NCBI RefSeq assembly: GCF_001884735.1
Contig: NZ_MJAP01000033.1
Coordinates: forward strand, 1 to 64,000
DNA length: 64,000 bases
Direction: 5' to 3'
Source: Natronohydrobacter thiooxidans
Lineage (GTDB): Bacteria > Pseudomonadota > Alphaproteobacteria > Rhodobacterales > Rhodobacteraceae
Shown piece after piece: positions 18,769 through 29,800 of the stretch (positions within the stretch are counted from its first letter, which is position 1; each line of letters opens with the position of its first letter). The notes under the pieces were generated by a model. The model was not told where the DNA came from. It ran no database searches and saw only the letters and a program-made list of their open reading frames with translations. The translations under genes and the position numbers were made by a program.

Positions 18769-19161
18769 ATGCCCCTCTATGACGCCGCCTGCGCGGTGCG
18801 CGAAAATGCCTATGCGCCCTATTCCCGTTTCAAGGTCGGCGCGGCCCTGCGCGCGGCTTCGGGCAAGGTCTATACCGGCTGCAATGTCGAGAATGTCGCC
18901 TATCCCGAAGGCACCTGCGCCGAAGCGGGCGCGATTGCGTCCATGGTCGCGGCGGGCGAGACGGTGATCACCGAAATGCTGGTCGTCGCCGACAGCCCGT
19001 CGCCGGTGCCGCCCTGCGGCGGCTGCCGCCAGAAGATCGCCGAATTCGCGCGTGGCGATGTGCAGGTCACGCTGGTCGCGCTGAACGGGGCGCGGCAGGT
19101 CATGCGCGTTGACGAATTGCTTCCCGGCGCCTTTGGCGCGGGCCATATGGACGGGGTGTGA
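18769..19161 (+). CDS. cdd: Cytidine deaminase
   Basis: A 130-aa homotetrameric-type cytidine deaminase converting (deoxy)cytidine to (deoxy)uridine. The zinc and proton-shuttle motif is CAEAGAI (about residues 53-59), and the second zinc pair is PCGGCR. The substrate-contact segment GCNVENVAYPEG lies just before. The ATG at 18769 has CGGAG seven bases upstream and gives the usual family length. It opens the cdd-deoB-add-upp salvage operon and overlaps deoB by one base. Confidence 0.95.
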   Translation: MPLYDAACAVRENAYAPYSRFKVGAALRAASGKVYTGCNVENVAYPEGTCAEAGAIASMVAAGETVITEMLVVADSPSPVPPCGGCRQKIAEFARGDVQVTLVALNGARQVMRVDELLPGAFGAGHMDGV

Positions 19162-20363
19162 TGGCGCGCGCCTTTCTGGTGGTGCTGGATTCCGTCGGCT
19201 GTGGCGGTGCCCCCGATGCGGCGGAATTCGGGGATCTGGGCGCCAATACGCTAGGCCATATTGCGCAGGCCTGCGCGGCTGGGCAGGCCGAAGACGGGCG
19301 CAGCGGCCCTTTGCGCCTGCCGGTGCTGGACAGTCTGGGGCTTGGGGCGGCGATCCGGCTCGCCTCTGGGGCCGACACACCGGGGCTGGGGGCCGCGCCG
19401 ACCGGGCTCTGGGGCGCCGCGACGGAAGTCTCGCGCGGCAAGGACACGCCTTCGGGGCATTGGGAACTGGCGGGCGTGCCGGTGCCCTGGGACTGGACCT
19501 ATTTCCCGCGCGCCACTCCGGCCTTCCCCGAGGATCTGGTGGCAGAGGTTTGCAGGCTGGCCGGGACCGAGGGGATCTTGGGCAATTGCCATGCGGCGGG
19601 CATTCCCATCGTCAATGATTTGGGGGCCGAACATCTGCGCAGCGGCTGGCCGATCTGCTACACATCCGTGGACAGCGTGTTTCAGATCGCAGCCCATGAG
19701 GAAGCCTTCGGGCTGGAGCGGCTGCACCGGCTCTGCGCCGATCTCGCGCCGGTGCTGCACGAGATGCGGGTGGGACGGGTGATCGCGCGGCCCTTTCTTG
19801 GCTCGGAATCCGAGGGGTTTCAGCGTACCGGCAACCGGCGCGACTATGCCATGCGCCCCCCGGCGCCGACTCTGCTGGATTGGGTGCAGGGCGCGGGCAG
19901 GCGGGTGCATGCGGTCGGCAAAGTGGGCGATATCTTCTCTGGGCAGGGCATTGACCAGATCCATAAGGGCAAGGATGACCTTGCACTTTTCGAACATTTC
20001 TTACGGCTGATTGACGAGGCAGAGCCCGGATCCTTGACCTTTTGCAACTTTGTCGAGTTTGATACGCTTTATGGCCATACCCGCGATGTCGCGGGCTATG
20101 CCCGCGCGCTGGAACGCTTCGATGCGGTGGCCGGGCAGGCGCTGGCGCGGCTGCAGCCCGGCGATATGCTGGTGATCACCGCTGATCACGGCAATGACCC
20201 GACCGCAGCGGGCACGGATCACACGCGCGAGCGGGTGCCGGTGCTGGTCGCGGGGCTTGGCGCGGGCGAAATCGGTCTTTGCGGTTTTGCCGATGTGGCG
20301 GCCAGCATCGCCGCGCATCTGCAAGTGCCCGCGCAGGGGCCGGGGCGGAGTTTTCTGACATGA
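19161..20363 (+). CDS. deoB: Phosphopentomutase
   Basis: A 400-aa alkaline-phosphatase-superfamily mutase interconverting (deoxy)ribose 1- and 5-phosphate. Metal-site motifs are VVLDSVGCGGAPDA at the start, KDTPSGHWE (phosphothreonine region) and VITADHGNDPTAAGTDHTRE near the C-terminus. The ATG at 19161 shares its A with the cdd stop; a GTG three bases earlier is less likely. The stop overlaps add by 4 bases. Confidence 0.95.
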   Translation: MARAFLVVLDSVGCGGAPDAAEFGDLGANTLGHIAQACAAGQAEDGRSGPLRLPVLDSLGLGAAIRLASGADTPGLGAAPTGLWGAATEVSRGKDTPSGHWELAGVPVPWDWTYFPRATPAFPEDLVAEVCRLAGTEGILGNCHAAGIPIVNDLGAEHLRSGWPICYTSVDSVFQIAAHEEAFGLERLHRLCADLAPVLHEMRVGRVIARPFLGSESEGFQRTGNRRDYAMRPPAPTLLDWVQGAGRRVHAVGKVGDIFSGQGIDQIHKGKDDLALFEHFLRLIDEAEPGSLTFCNFVEFDTLYGHTRDVAGYARALERFDAVAGQALARLQPGDMLVITADHGNDPTAAGTDHTRERVPVLVAGLGAGEIGLCGFADVAASIAAHLQVPAQGPGRSFLT

Positions 20364-21334
20364 TCCCGAAACTGGAACTGCATCTGCATCTGGAAGGGGC
20401 GGCGCCGCCCGCCTTCATCCGCGCGCAGGCCAAGCGCAAATCCGTCGATCTGTCGCGGATTTTCGACGAGCACGGCAATTACGCCTATCGCGATTTCACC
20501 GAATTCCTGCGCATCTATGAAGCGGCCTGCACGGTCCTGACCAACCCGCAGGATTTCCACGATCTGACGCTGGCGGTGCTGGAGCAATCGGCGCAAGAGG
20601 GCGTGATCTATACCGAGGCGTTTCTCTCGCCCGATTTCTGCGGTGGCGGTGATCTGCACGCCTGGCGCGATTATCTGGCCGCGATCGAGACGGCTGCGGC
20701 GACAGCCGAGGCGCAGATGGGCATTACCCTGCGCGGTTGCGTGACCTGCATCCGGCATTTCGGCCCCGGTCAGGCGCGACAGATCGCCCGTTGCGCGCAG
20801 GAAACGGCGGGCGATTTCATCACCGGTCTGGGGCTTGCGGGCGATGAGAACATGCTGCACCCCAAGGATTTCGCCTACGCTTTTGATGCCGCGCGCGAGG
20901 CCGGGCTGGGCCTGACCGCGCATGCGGGTGAATGGGGCGGGCCGCAGGCTGTGCGCGACACGCTGGGGCATCTGGGGGTCAGCCGGATCGGGCATGGCGT
21001 GCGCGCGGCGGAAGATCCGCGCCTGATGGAGGAACTGGCCGAAGCGGGCACGGTGCTGGAGGTCTGCCCCGGCTCGAATGTGGCGCTGGGCATCTATCCG
21101 AGCCTGAAGCATCATCCGATTGACCGGCTCTTGCGCGCGGGGGTGAAGGTCACGGTCTCGACCGATGATCCGCCGTTTTTTCACACCACGATGCGCGCGG
21201 AATATGACGCGCTGGCCGATACCTTCGGCTGGGACAGCCCGGAATTTGACGAAATCGCCCGCAATGCGCTTGACGCGGCCTTCTGCGACGCCGACACCCG
21301 CGCGAAGATTGCTGCCAGACTGGAGGCCACATGA
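20360..21334 (+). CDS. add: Adenosine deaminase
   Basis: A 324-aa TIM-barrel deaminase turning adenosine into inosine. Zinc ligands lie in LHLHLEGA (residues 7-14). Later motifs are [15 protein letters not shown] and the catalytic STDDPPFFH. Related enzymes include adenine deaminases, but the motifs fit adenosine deaminase. It is coupled by ATGA overlaps to deoB and upp. Confidence 0.92.
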   Translation: MIPKLELHLHLEGAAPPAFIRAQAKRKSVDLSRIFDEHGNYAYRDFTEFLRIYEAACTVLTNPQDFHDLTLAVLEQSAQEGVIYTEAFLSPDFCGGGDLHAWRDYLAAIETAAATAEAQMGITLRGCVTCIRHFGPGQARQIARCAQETAGDFITGLGLAGDENMLHPKDFAYAFDAAREAGLGLTAHAGEWGGPQAVRDTLGHLGVSRIGHGVRAAEDPRLMEELAEAGTVLEVCPGSNVALGIYPSLKHHPIDRLLRAGVKVTVSTDDPPFFHTTMRAEYDALADTFGWDSPEFDEIARNALDAAFCDADTRAKIAARLEAT

Positions 21335-21966
21335 CCCATCCGAAGCTCACCATCGTCGATCACCCTCTGGTGCAGCACAAGCTGTCCCTGATGCGCGATG
21401 CGCGCACGCCGGGGCCGGATTTCCGCAGACTCCTGCGCGAGATCAGCCTGCTTCTGACCTATGAGGCCGCGCGCCATCTGCCGCTGAAGACCGTGCGCGT
21501 TGCCACCCCGCTGGTCGAGATGGACGCGCCGATGCTGGATGGCGCCGATCCGGTGGTGGTGTCGATCCTGCGCGCGGGCAACGGGTTGCTGGACGGGGTG
21601 CTGGATGTGATCCCCACGGCGAAAGTGGGGTTTGTGGGGCTGTACCGCGACGAGGAGACGCTCAAACCGGTGCAGTATTACTGCAAGCTGCCGCCCGAGA
21701 TTTCGGGGCGGCTGGTGATCGCGGTCGATCCGATGCTGGCCACCGGCAATTCCTCTGCCGCCGCCGTGACGCTGCTGAAAGAGGCAGGTGCCACGGATAT
21801 CACATTGATCTGTTTGCTTGCCGCCCCCGAAGGCGTCGCCTGCATGGCGCGCGAACATCCCGATGTGCGGATCGTGACCGCCTCGCTCGACAGCCATCTG
21901 AACGAGAAGGGCTATATCGTGCCGGGACTAGGGGATGCGGGTGATCGCATCTTTGGCACACAATAG
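21331..21966 (+). CDS. upp: Uracil phosphoribosyltransferase
   Basis: A 211-aa enzyme making UMP from uracil and PRPP. The PRPP loop [14 protein letters not shown] (about residues 132-145) and the C-terminal uracil-binding [13 protein letters not shown] are present. It is the last gene of the salvage operon, which recovers pyrimidine and purine bases and pentose phosphate from nucleosides. Confidence 0.96.
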   Translation: MTHPKLTIVDHPLVQHKLSLMRDARTPGPDFRRLLREISLLLTYEAARHLPLKTVRVATPLVEMDAPMLDGADPVVVSILRAGNGLLDGVLDVIPTAKVGFVGLYRDEETLKPVQYYCKLPPEISGRLVIAVDPMLATGNSSAAAVTLLKEAGATDITLICLLAAPEGVACMAREHPDVRIVTASLDSHLNEKGYIVPGLGDAGDRIFGTQ

Positions 21967-21992
21967 AGTAGTCGGCCCCTCGAATCGGCTTT

Positions 21993-22036
21993 ACAAGTCC
22001 CCCCTCTCAGGGTCATTCTGAGGGGGCTGTTTCAGG
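21993..22036 (+). terminator. Probable terminator after upp
   Basis: CCCCCCTCTCAG (about 21999-22010) and CTGAGGGGGCT (22018-22028) form a stem with a small bulge and a 7-base loop. Only three T follow, so this is less certain than the other terminators here. Confidence 0.5.
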
Positions 22037-22044
22037 GGGTTGTT

Positions 22045-22848
22045 ATGAAGCATTTGGCGCTGGCGCTTGGATTTTTCCTGTCCGGTCTGGGGATGGGCCA
22101 TGCCCAGTCAAGCAACGGCCCGGCGGAATTGCCGCCTGCCGGGTTCGAGGGGCGCGAATATACCGACAGTCAGGGCTGCGTCTTTCTGCGCTCGACCTTT
22201 GGCGGGCAGGTGACATGGATCCCGCGCTATGGCCCGGACCGGATGCCGGTCTGTGGCGAGACCCCGACCGAAATCGCGGCCCCCGCGCCCGAGGTCGCGC
22301 CTGAACCCGCGGCCGAACCTGCGCCGACAGCCGCGCCTGTGGCCTCTGCCCCCGTCGCCTCGGCACCCGTGGCCGCGCCCCGCCCGGCAGCGGCGCAACC
22401 CCAGCCCCGCCGTGCGGCCCCCGCCCCGCGCAGCCGCCAGCGCCTGCCGCGCGCCGATGCTTCGGGGCGGCACCCCGATTGCCCGGCCAGCGCGCCCTAT
22501 GGGCAATTGGTGGATACCGCGCTCGGGCGGCCTCTGGTGCGCTGCGTGACCAGCCCGGCGCTGTTTCTGGATGAATATTTCGACAGTTCCGCCCCGACGA
22601 CACTCGCCCCGCGCGCAACCAGCCCCGCCACGCGCGTCGGGCGCGCGGTGCAGGTCGGCAGTTTCGCCGTGCCCTCGAACGCGACCCGGCTGCGCGCGCG
22701 TCTGCAAAATGCCGGAATGCCTGCGCGCATTCATCGCTGGCGCGGGCTGGATGTGGTGACAGTCGGCCCCTTCGCGACGCCCGACAGTGCCCATGCCGCG
22801 CTGTCCTCGGTGCGGCGGATGGGGTTCAGCGACGCTTTCCTGCGTTAA
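22045..22848 (+). CDS. Exported SPOR-domain protein
   Basis: A 267-aa protein with a signal peptide (MKHLALALGFFLSGLGMGHA). A cysteine-containing N-terminal module, an Ala/Pro-rich linker (about residues 75-145) and a C-terminal SPOR domain (AVQVGSFAVPSNATRLRARL onward) follow. SPOR domains bind denuded peptidoglycan at the division site, so a cell-envelope or septal role is likely. It is convergent with the DUF1643 gene, and the two stop codons overlap by 4 bases. Confidence 0.82.
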   Translation: MKHLALALGFFLSGLGMGHAQSSNGPAELPPAGFEGREYTDSQGCVFLRSTFGGQVTWIPRYGPDRMPVCGETPTEIAAPAPEVAPEPAAEPAPTAAPVASAPVASAPVAAPRPAAAQPQPRRAAPAPRSRQRLPRADASGRHPDCPASAPYGQLVDTALGRPLVRCVTSPALFLDEYFDSSAPTTLAPRATSPATRVGRAVQVGSFAVPSNATRLRARLQNAGMPARIHRWRGLDVVTVGPFATPDSAHAALSSVRRMGFSDAFLR

Positions 22849-23366
22849 TCCCAAAGCATCGGCTGCACCGCATAGCCGATATAGAGCGGGTGCTTCGGGT
22901 GGCCCGCCTGCGAGAGCCCCAGATGCCAGAGCGGCAGGCCGGTCGCGCGCAAAAGCGCCTCGACCTGTGGCCCACGCCCCAGATGCGCGCCATGCGTGCC
23001 CCAGGCGCAGATGATCTGATCGGCCCAAGGCGCGCTTTCGCGGATCGCGCGGTCATTCAGTGGCCCGACCGGATCGGCAGCGGCCCGCATCACCCGCGGA
23101 TCAGTGGCGCGATAGGCGAAGATATTGCACACCCGGAAGGCGCCGAAGCCCAGCGCCCGTGCGCGGCGTTCGCAGCGTTCCACCGTGGGGTCATTCTGCA
23201 CCTCGGTCGCGGTCGAGGGGTTGAGCATGACAAACAGCGCCCGCCCCTGATCCGGCGCCCATTCGCGGGTCAGCAGGTAGCGATAGCTCTCGCAGGGCGA
23301 ATAGACCGCGATGGACGGCGCGTCGCCCTTCACATGGCTGCGGGTGAGGGTCTCTGCGCCCACCAT
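22845..23366 (-). CDS. DUF1643 family protein
   Basis: A 173-aa protein of the DUF1643 family, recognised by YLLTREW, LFVMLNPSTATEVQNDPTV and ICAWGTHGAHLGR. The function is not established. It is cytoplasmic by sequence. Its start shares one base with the truB stop, so it is probably the last gene of the rbfA-truB transcript. Confidence 0.85.
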   Translation of the reverse strand: MVGAETLTRSHVKGDAPSIAVYSPCESYRYLLTREWAPDQGRALFVMLNPSTATEVQNDPTVERCERRARALGFGAFRVCNIFAYRATDPRVMRAAADPVGPLNDRAIRESAPWADQIICAWGTHGAHLGRGPQVEALLRATGLPLWHLGLSQAGHPKHPLYIGYAVQPMLWD

Positions 23367-24274
23367 CAGTCGAGGTTGAACACGCGGCTGGGGTGCAACT
23401 CGCCCGCCTTGTAGACGCCCACTGCGACCGCGCGGCCCTGATAGCTGGCCCAGGCCTCATCGCCGTAATCCACATTCGCGGCCAGAACCATGCCGGGATT
23501 GCCATTGCGCATCTTTGCGGCCCCTTCCGGCGTCGCGGGCAGTTCGGGCAGATCGGCCAGCCCCTGTTCCAGCGGGCGCAGATAGCTGTCCAACTCGGGC
23601 GATTGCGCGAGCGCGTCGATCTGTTCCATGCTCAGCCCGTCGCTCGCGTCGAACGGCCCCGACCATATGCGGCGCAACCACGCCACATGACCGTGACAGC
23701 CCAAAGCCGCGCCCAGATCGCGCGCGATGGCGCGCACATAGCCGCCCTTGCCACAGACCATTTCCAGCTCGACATGATCCGCGTCGGGGCGGGCGATCAT
23801 CTCCAGCGATTCGACCCAGAGCGGGCGGGCGGCCAGTTCCATCTCTTCGCCCGCGCGGGCAATGTCATAGGCGCGCTCGCCATCGACCTTCACGGCGGAA
23901 AATTGCGGCGGGATCTGCATGATCTCACCCCGAAACGGGGCGAGCGCTTCCGCGATCGCGGCATCCGTGGGGCGTGCATCGCTCTCGGCGATCACAGCGC
24001 CCTCGGCGTCATCCGTGGTCGTGGCCTGACCCAGCCGCACCATGAAGCGGTAGCATTTCAGCGCGTCCGTGATATAGGGCACGGTCTTGGTGGCCTCGCC
24101 CAAAGCCACGGCCAGCACGCCGGTTGCCGCAGGGTCCAGCGTGCCCGCATGCCCGGCCTTCTGCGCCTGCAACGCCCAGCGCACCTTGTTGACCACGGCG
24201 GTCGAGGTCACGCCTGCAGGCTTGTCCACCACCAGCCAGCCCGAAATCGCGCGGCCCTTGCGCTTGCGTCCCAT
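23366..24274 (-). CDS. truB: tRNA pseudouridine-55 synthase
   Basis: A 302-aa enzyme that forms pseudouridine 55 in the tRNA T-loop. The catalytic Asp is in [15 protein letters not shown] (about residues 37-51); DKPAGVTST and the [19 protein letters not shown] motif are also present. AAGGGG precedes the start. It sits in an operon-like row with rbfA, a pairing widespread in bacteria. Confidence 0.96.
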   Translation of the reverse strand: MGRKRKGRAISGWLVVDKPAGVTSTAVVNKVRWALQAQKAGHAGTLDPAATGVLAVALGEATKTVPYITDALKCYRFMVRLGQATTTDDAEGAVIAESDARPTDAAIAEALAPFRGEIMQIPPQFSAVKVDGERAYDIARAGEEMELAARPLWVESLEMIARPDADHVELEMVCGKGGYVRAIARDLGAALGCHGHVAWLRRIWSGPFDASDGLSMEQIDALAQSPELDSYLRPLEQGLADLPELPATPEGAAKMRNGNPGMVLAANVDYGDEAWASYQGRAVAVGVYKAGELHPSRVFNLD

Positions 24275-24303
24275 GTCTTGCCCCTTGAATGTAATGGCGC
24301 GTG

Positions 24304-25059
24304 CTAATTCGAGGGGGCGCGGGCGTCAACCACCTTGCCCACGATCGGCCCCAGAAGCGTGCCCCAATCCGAGCGCCGCAAGCCCGGCGCATGCAGCCGC
24401 GAGACATTGCCATCAATATAAAGCGCCTGCGGCAATGCGAGATATTCGCGGAAGAAACGGGCGAATTCGTAGAAATTGACCGGGCCATTGCTGATCACGA
24501 AAAACGCGCGTGTGCCATCGGCGGAGACGCCCACGCCATTGCGGATCAGCCGCGAGTCGGAATCGTGGATGAAGCGGGGGTGATAGCCGCCATCAATCAC
24601 CAGCATCGGCCCGGATTGCGCTGCATAGCGACAATCCGGGCGGTTGGCATCGAAGCGGCGGCTCTCAATCAGGGTGAAACGGCCCTCTTCGATACAGAAC
24701 ACCCCATTGGGCAAGAGGCCGAAATTTCCCGGCCCTTCCGAGGTGACGATGCGCGAGACCTCTTCCCCCTCTTCGATATACAGCCCGACCGGGCTGCGAT
24801 TGGGGTGATACATGCTGCCATTCATGGCGAAGGCAAGCTTCTTGCCGTCGCGGGAAAGCGCCTCGTCGATATTGCGGAAATTGCCATAGACCTGGGTCTC
24901 ATTGGCGAAGAGAAACAGCCGGATGTCATCCGTTGCCCTGGCTTCGCAATAGGTGAAGCTCTGGTCGCGATAGTCAGTGCGCGCGCAATCCGCCTGTGCG
25001 GCACCTGTTCCGAACAGCAGCGCCAGCAGCGCCGCGATTCTAGCGTTCAGCCGTATCAT
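24304..25059 (-). CDS. Exported phosphodiester glycosidase-like protein (DUF2233)
   Basis: A 251-aa protein with a signal peptide ([23 protein letters not shown]). The NAGPA/DUF2233 fold is indicated by [44 protein letters not shown] and [11 protein letters not shown]. Family members hydrolyse sugar phosphodiesters; the bacterial substrate is unknown. The start overlaps the rbfA end by 20 bases. A longer frame from 25143 would lack the signal peptide at its N-terminus. Confidence 0.85.
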   Translation of the reverse strand: MIRLNARIAALLALLFGTGAAQADCARTDYRDQSFTYCEARATDDIRLFLFANETQVYGNFRNIDEALSRDGKKLAFAMNGSMYHPNRSPVGLYIEEGEEVSRIVTSEGPGNFGLLPNGVFCIEEGRFTLIESRRFDANRPDCRYAAQSGPMLVIDGGYHPRFIHDSDSRLIRNGVGVSADGTRAFFVISNGPVNFYEFARFFREYLALPQALYIDGNVSRLHAPGLRRSDWGTLLGPIVGKVVDARAPSN

Positions 25060-25462
25060 CCTCTTGCCCTGAAGCGAGATCGCGCTGCACGCGTTCGTCC
25101 TGAAACAGCCGCCGGGTTTCATCCATCCGGTCGAAAGTCTCATCCAGCTGGAAGCGCAGGTCGGGGGCGTATTTCAGCGTCAGCCCGCGCGAGATCAGAT
25201 GGCGCAGCTCGGCCTTGTTGCGGCGCAGGGCGGTCAATGCCTCTTTCTGCCCTTGTCCGCCCAGCGGCATGACATAGGCGGTGGCGATTTTCAGATCGGG
25301 CGAGGTGCGCACCTCGCTGACCGTGATCGGCACCCGCGACAGCTCGGCATCATGCACATCGCCGCGCGCCAGCACATCGGCCAGTTCGCGGCGGATCAGC
25401 TCACCCACGCGCAACTGGCGCTGAGACGGTCCTTGAGTGTTGTCAAATCTGCGATTTCCCAT
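25040..25462 (-). CDS. rbfA: Ribosome-binding factor A
   Basis: A 140-aa KH-like protein needed for late 30S maturation and cold adaptation. Typical are [40 protein letters not shown] and [20 protein letters not shown]. The frame is open far upstream only because it lies opposite dapB; the start MGNRRF at 25462 is the family start. Confidence 0.94.
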   Translation of the reverse strand: MGNRRFDNTQGPSQRQLRVGELIRRELADVLARGDVHDAELSRVPITVSEVRTSPDLKIATAYVMPLGGQGQKEALTALRRNKAELRHLISRGLTLKYAPDLRFQLDETFDRMDETRRLFQDERVQRDLASGQEDDTAER

Positions 25463-25570
25463 GGACCTGATGTAAGGGAATCCCCGCCCCCGCGCAACGA
25501 GGCTTTGCCATTTTCCCGCGCGCCCGATAGGACAGACGCGCGAATGTGACCACGCGAGAGGGAGCAGGAT

Positions 25571-26377
25571 ATGCGGATGGCAGTGATGGGCGCTTCGGGG
25601 CGCATGGGGCAGATGCTGGTGCGGCTGATCGACGAGAGCGATCAGGCGACGCTTTCGGCAGTGGTCGAGCGCGCGGGCCATGACTGGATCGGGCGCGATC
25701 TGGGGCAGGTGATGGGCGGCGCCGCGCGTGGGATCGTTGTGACCGATGAGGTCGCGGCGGCGCTCGCGGCCAGCGATGCGATCATTGATTTCACCTCGCC
25801 CGCGGTGAGCGTGGCTCTGGCGCAGGCGGCGGCGGTGGCCGGTGTGGCGCATGTGATCGGCACGACCGGGTTTTCGGAGGTCGATCTGGCCACGATTGCG
25901 GAATCCGGCGAAAGGGGCCGGATCGTGCGCGCGGGCAATATGAGCCTTGGCGTCAATCTCTTGGTCACGCTGACCCGGCAGGTCGCGGCGGCACTGGGCG
26001 CGGAATATGATATCGAGATTGTCGAGGCGCATCACCGCCACAAGGTCGATGCCCCCTCCGGCACGGCGCTGATGCTGGGCGAGGCGGCGGCTGAGGGGCG
26101 TGGTGTGGCGCTTGGCGACGTGGCGGATCGGGGGCGCGACGGGATCACCGGCGCGCGCGAGACCGGTGCCATCGGCTTTCACGCGATCCGGGGCGGGGAT
26201 TTCATCGGCGAGCATGATGTGATCTTCGCGGGCGAGGGCGAGCGGATCACGCTGCGCCATGTCGCCTCGGACCGGGCGCTGTTCGCGCGCGGCGCGTTGA
26301 AGGCCGCGCTCTGGCTCGACGGGAAGGGGCCGGGGGAATATTCCATGCTGGATGTGCTGGGCCTGTCCAGCCGCTGA
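25571..26377 (+). CDS. dapB: 4-Hydroxy-tetrahydrodipicolinate reductase
   Basis: A 268-aa enzyme of the diaminopimelate/lysine pathway. The NAD(P) site is [13 protein letters not shown], the catalytic His region is [17 protein letters not shown] (about residues 153-169), and [20 protein letters not shown] follows. It is transcribed divergently from rbfA. AGGA precedes the ATG closely. Confidence 0.96.
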   Translation: MRMAVMGASGRMGQMLVRLIDESDQATLSAVVERAGHDWIGRDLGQVMGGAARGIVVTDEVAAALAASDAIIDFTSPAVSVALAQAAAVAGVAHVIGTTGFSEVDLATIAESGERGRIVRAGNMSLGVNLLVTLTRQVAAALGAEYDIEIVEAHHRHKVDAPSGTALMLGEAAAEGRGVALGDVADRGRDGITGARETGAIGFHAIRGGDFIGEHDVIFAGEGERITLRHVASDRALFARGALKAALWLDGKGPGEYSMLDVLGLSSR

Positions 26378-26477
26378 GCGAGAGTTCGCTGAAGTGACCC
26401 CTCTGGCGGGTTTCGCGAGTCATCTGACCGCGCCGCGTGCGCGTAATGCAGATGACAACCGAAAACCGGAGGGGTCC

Positions 26478-26831
26478 ATGAAAGGTCTTGCCGTAATACT
26501 CGCAGCCGGGATCACGCTGGCTGGCCCGGTCTGGGCGGATTTTCAGCCCGTGCGCGAAGAAGCCAGTTTCCGCGCGCTTGTCGAAGGGGCGGAACTGACC
26601 CGTTTTGCCGTGCGCTTGCAGGTGCTGCCCGAGGGGCTGATCAGCGGGCGCGGGTTTGGTCAGACGGTGGGCGGCGTCTGGGAATGGCGCGACGGGTATT
26701 TCTGCCGCACGCTGGAATGGGGCTCGGGGGGAGATCCGTATAATTGCCAACTGGTTCTGCGCAACGGAGACAGGCTGCGCTTCATCTCGGATCAGGGCCG
26801 GGGCGACCGCGCGGATTTCCGCGTCAGATGA
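26478..26831 (+). CDS. Small exported protein of unknown function
   Basis: A 117-aa protein with a clear signal peptide (MKGLAVILAAGITLAGPVWA). The mature part includes FRALVEGAELTR, RGFGQTVGGVWEWRDGYFCRTLEW and a second cysteine in YNCQLVL, so one disulfide is possible. It resembles a short exported family of Rhodobacteraceae sometimes labelled dihydrodipicolinate reductase, perhaps only because it neighbours dapB; it has no reductase motif. GGAGGGG precedes the ATG. Confidence 0.8.
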   Translation: MKGLAVILAAGITLAGPVWADFQPVREEASFRALVEGAELTRFAVRLQVLPEGLISGRGFGQTVGGVWEWRDGYFCRTLEWGSGGDPYNCQLVLRNGDRLRFISDQGRGDRADFRVR

Positions 26832-26852
26832 AACCGGATTTCATGGGATGAA

Positions 26853-26884
26853 AAAAGCCCCCTGCGCGCGACAGGGGGCTTTTC
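26853..26884. terminator. Bidirectional terminator
   Basis: The stem AAGCCCCCTG (26855-26864) pairs with CAGGGGGCTT (26872-26881), flanked by an A-run on one side and T on the other. It sits between the convergent exported-protein gene and nrdJ. Confidence 0.88.
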
Positions 26885-26899
26885 TGGTGGTCGGAGCGG

Positions 26900-29800
26900 T
26901 CAGCTACACCCGCTCGTCCCGCCACAAGTATTGCACTTCATGCAAGTCCCGTTGCGCACCAGCGTGTAGTTGCCGCATTCGCCGCAGGGATCGCCCTCAT
27001 AGCCCTGCATCTTCGCCCTTGCCCGCGCGTCAAGCGGGGCCACGGTCATCGTCTCGCTCTCGACCGCCTGCATGGCGATGGCCGATACCCCGTCCGTGGC
27101 GAAAGAGGTCACGGATTGCCCGCCCTGCAGCACGGTCAGTTCGGTCGGCAGCCGCTTGCGCAGATAGCCGGTCGAGCTGATCTGGCGCAGCACTTCCAGC
27201 GAGCGCGACGCCGCATCGTCCGAGACTTCCGCGACATTGCGCGTGCCCTCATTCTCGCCCGCGCCGAGATCGTCGAAAGCGGTGCCTGCGGGTTTGACAT
27301 GGGCGAGATCGGTGCGGTCCAGATAGCTGACCGCCAGTTCGCGGAAGATATAGTCGAGGATCGAGGTCGCATTCTTGATCGAATCATTGCCCTGCACCAT
27401 CCCTGCCGGTTCAAACCGGGTGAAGGTGAAAGCATCGACGAATTCTTCCAGCGGCACGCCATATTGCAGGCCGACCGAGACCGCGATGGCGAAATTATTC
27501 ATCATCGCCCGGAACCCGGCGCCTTCCTTATGCATGTCGATGAAGATCTCGCCCAGCTTGCCGTCGCCATATTCGCCGGTGCGCAGATAGACCTTGTGGC
27601 CGCCGACAATGGCTTTCTGGGTGTAGCCCTTGCGGCGCTCGGGGAGTTTCTCGCGGTGGCGGCGGATCACTTCCTTGACGATCACCTTCTCGACGATCTT
27701 CTCGGCAATGACCTGCGCCTTCTGCTGGGGCGTGCCGGTTTCCAGTACTTCCTCGGCCTCTTCGTCATCCTCGATCAGCGCGGCGGCCAGCGGTTGCGAC
27801 AGTTTCGAGCCGTCGCGATAGAGCGCATTGGCCTTGATCCCCAGCGACCATGAGAGTTCATAGGCCGCCAGCGTTTCCTCGATCGTGGCTGAATTGGGCA
27901 TGTTGATCGTCTTGGAAATCGCGCCCGAGATGAAGCTCTGCGCCGCCGCCATCATATGGATATGGCTGTCCACCGACAGGTAGCGCGTGCCCTTCTTGCC
28001 GCAGGGATTGGCGCAATCGAAGACGTTGTAATGGTCGAGCTTCAGATGCGGCGCCCCTTCGAGCGTCATCGTGCCGCAGACATGATCATTCGCGGCGTCG
28101 ATCTGTGCGCGGGTGAAGCCCAGATGGCGCAGCAGGTCGAAGGTGGGGTTGTTGAGCTCGGCCGCCGGGATGCCAAGGGTTTCGCGGCAGAAGGTTTCAC
28201 CCAGCGTCCACTGGTTGAACACGAAGCGAATGTCGAAGGCCGAAGGGAGTGCTGCCTCGATCTTTTCGATCTCTTTCGGGCCGAAGCCATGGCCGATCAG
28301 GCTGGTATGGTTGATGCCGGGGGCCTGACCCAGCGAGCCGTGACCGACCGCATAGGCGATGATCTCGCCGATCTCGGATTCGCGATAGCCGAGTTTGCGC
28401 AAAGCCGCAGGCACGGACTGGTTGATGATCTTGAAATAGCCACCCCCGGCCAGTTTCTTGAACTTCACCAGCGCGAAATCGGGCTCGATCCCGGTGGTGT
28501 CGCAATCCATCACCAGACCGATGGTGCCGGTGGGGGCGATCACTGTGGCCTGTGCGTTGCGGAAGCCGTGCTGTTCGCCAAGCGCCAGCGCTTCATCCCA
28601 TGCGGCGCGGGCCAGTTCGATCAGCCGCTGGTCGGGGCAGCCCTTGGCGTCGAGGGCCACGGGGGCGACATTCACCTGCTCATAATCGCTTTCGCCATGC
28701 GCCGCGCGGCGATGGTTGCGGATCACGCGCAGCATATGGTCGGCGTTTTTCTTGTAGCCGGGGAAGGCGCCCAATTCGCCCGCCATTTCCGCCGAGGTTG
28801 CGTAGCTGACACCGGTCATCAGCGCGGTCAGCGCCCCGCAGAGCGCGCGGCCTTCGGTCGAGTCGTAGCCATAGCCCATGTTCATCAGCAGACCGCCGAT
28901 ATTGGCATAGCCCAGACCCAGCGTGCGGAACTCATATGAGCGCTGCGCGATTTCCTTCGACGGGAATTGCGCCATCATCACGCTGACTTCGAGCGTGATC
29001 GTCCAGAGCCGGGTGGCGTGCATATAGGCTTCGGCATTGAAGCGCGTGCCGTCGTAGAATTTCAGCAGGTTCATCGAGGCCAGATTGCAGGCCGTGTCAT
29101 CGAGGAACATATATTCCGAGCAGGGATTCGAGCCACGGATCGCCCCATCGGCGGGGCAGGTATGCCAGGCGTTCACAGTGTCATGGAACTGGATGCCCGG
29201 ATCGGCGCAGGCCCATGCGGCATGACCAACCTGATCCCACAGCTCGCGCGCCTTGACGGTTTTTGCGACCTTGCCATCGGTGCGGCGCAGAAGCTCCCAA
29301 TCGGCGTCATCCTTGACCGCCTGCAGGAAAGCATCGGTCACACGCACCGAGTTGTTCGAGTTCTGGCCCGAGACGGTGATATAGGCTTCCGAATCCCAAT
29401 CCGTGTCATAGGTCGGGAATTCGATGCTGTCATAGCCCTGACGCGCATATTGCAGCACGCGGCCGACATAGGTTTCCGGGATCAGGGCTTTCTTCGCCGC
29501 CTTGATCGCGGATTTCAGCGCGGGGTTCTTGCTGGGGTCGACGGCATCCTCCGTGCTGCCGTCCCACGCCCGGATTGCGCCGAAAATATCATTCAGACGC
29601 GCTTCGTGCGCTTTGGAGCCGGCAACAAGCGAGGCGACCTTTTGTTCTTCGATCACCTTCCAGTTGATGAATTCCTCAATATCGGGATGGTCCATGTCAC
29701 AGATGACCATCTTGGCCGCGCGGCGCGTGGTCCCGCCCGACTTGATCGCGCCAGCGGCCCGATCACCGATCTTGAGAAAGCCCATCAACCCGGAGGATTT

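Noticed and set aside
22330-22450. Ala/Pro-rich low-complexity stretch in the SPOR protein as a sign of frameshift
   Set aside because: Such linkers are normal between the envelope anchor and the SPOR domain, and the frame continues into an intact SPOR domain.
26478-26831. Second dihydrodipicolinate reductase
   Set aside because: The protein is 117 aa with a signal peptide and no cofactor motif; only its position next to dapB would suggest that name.
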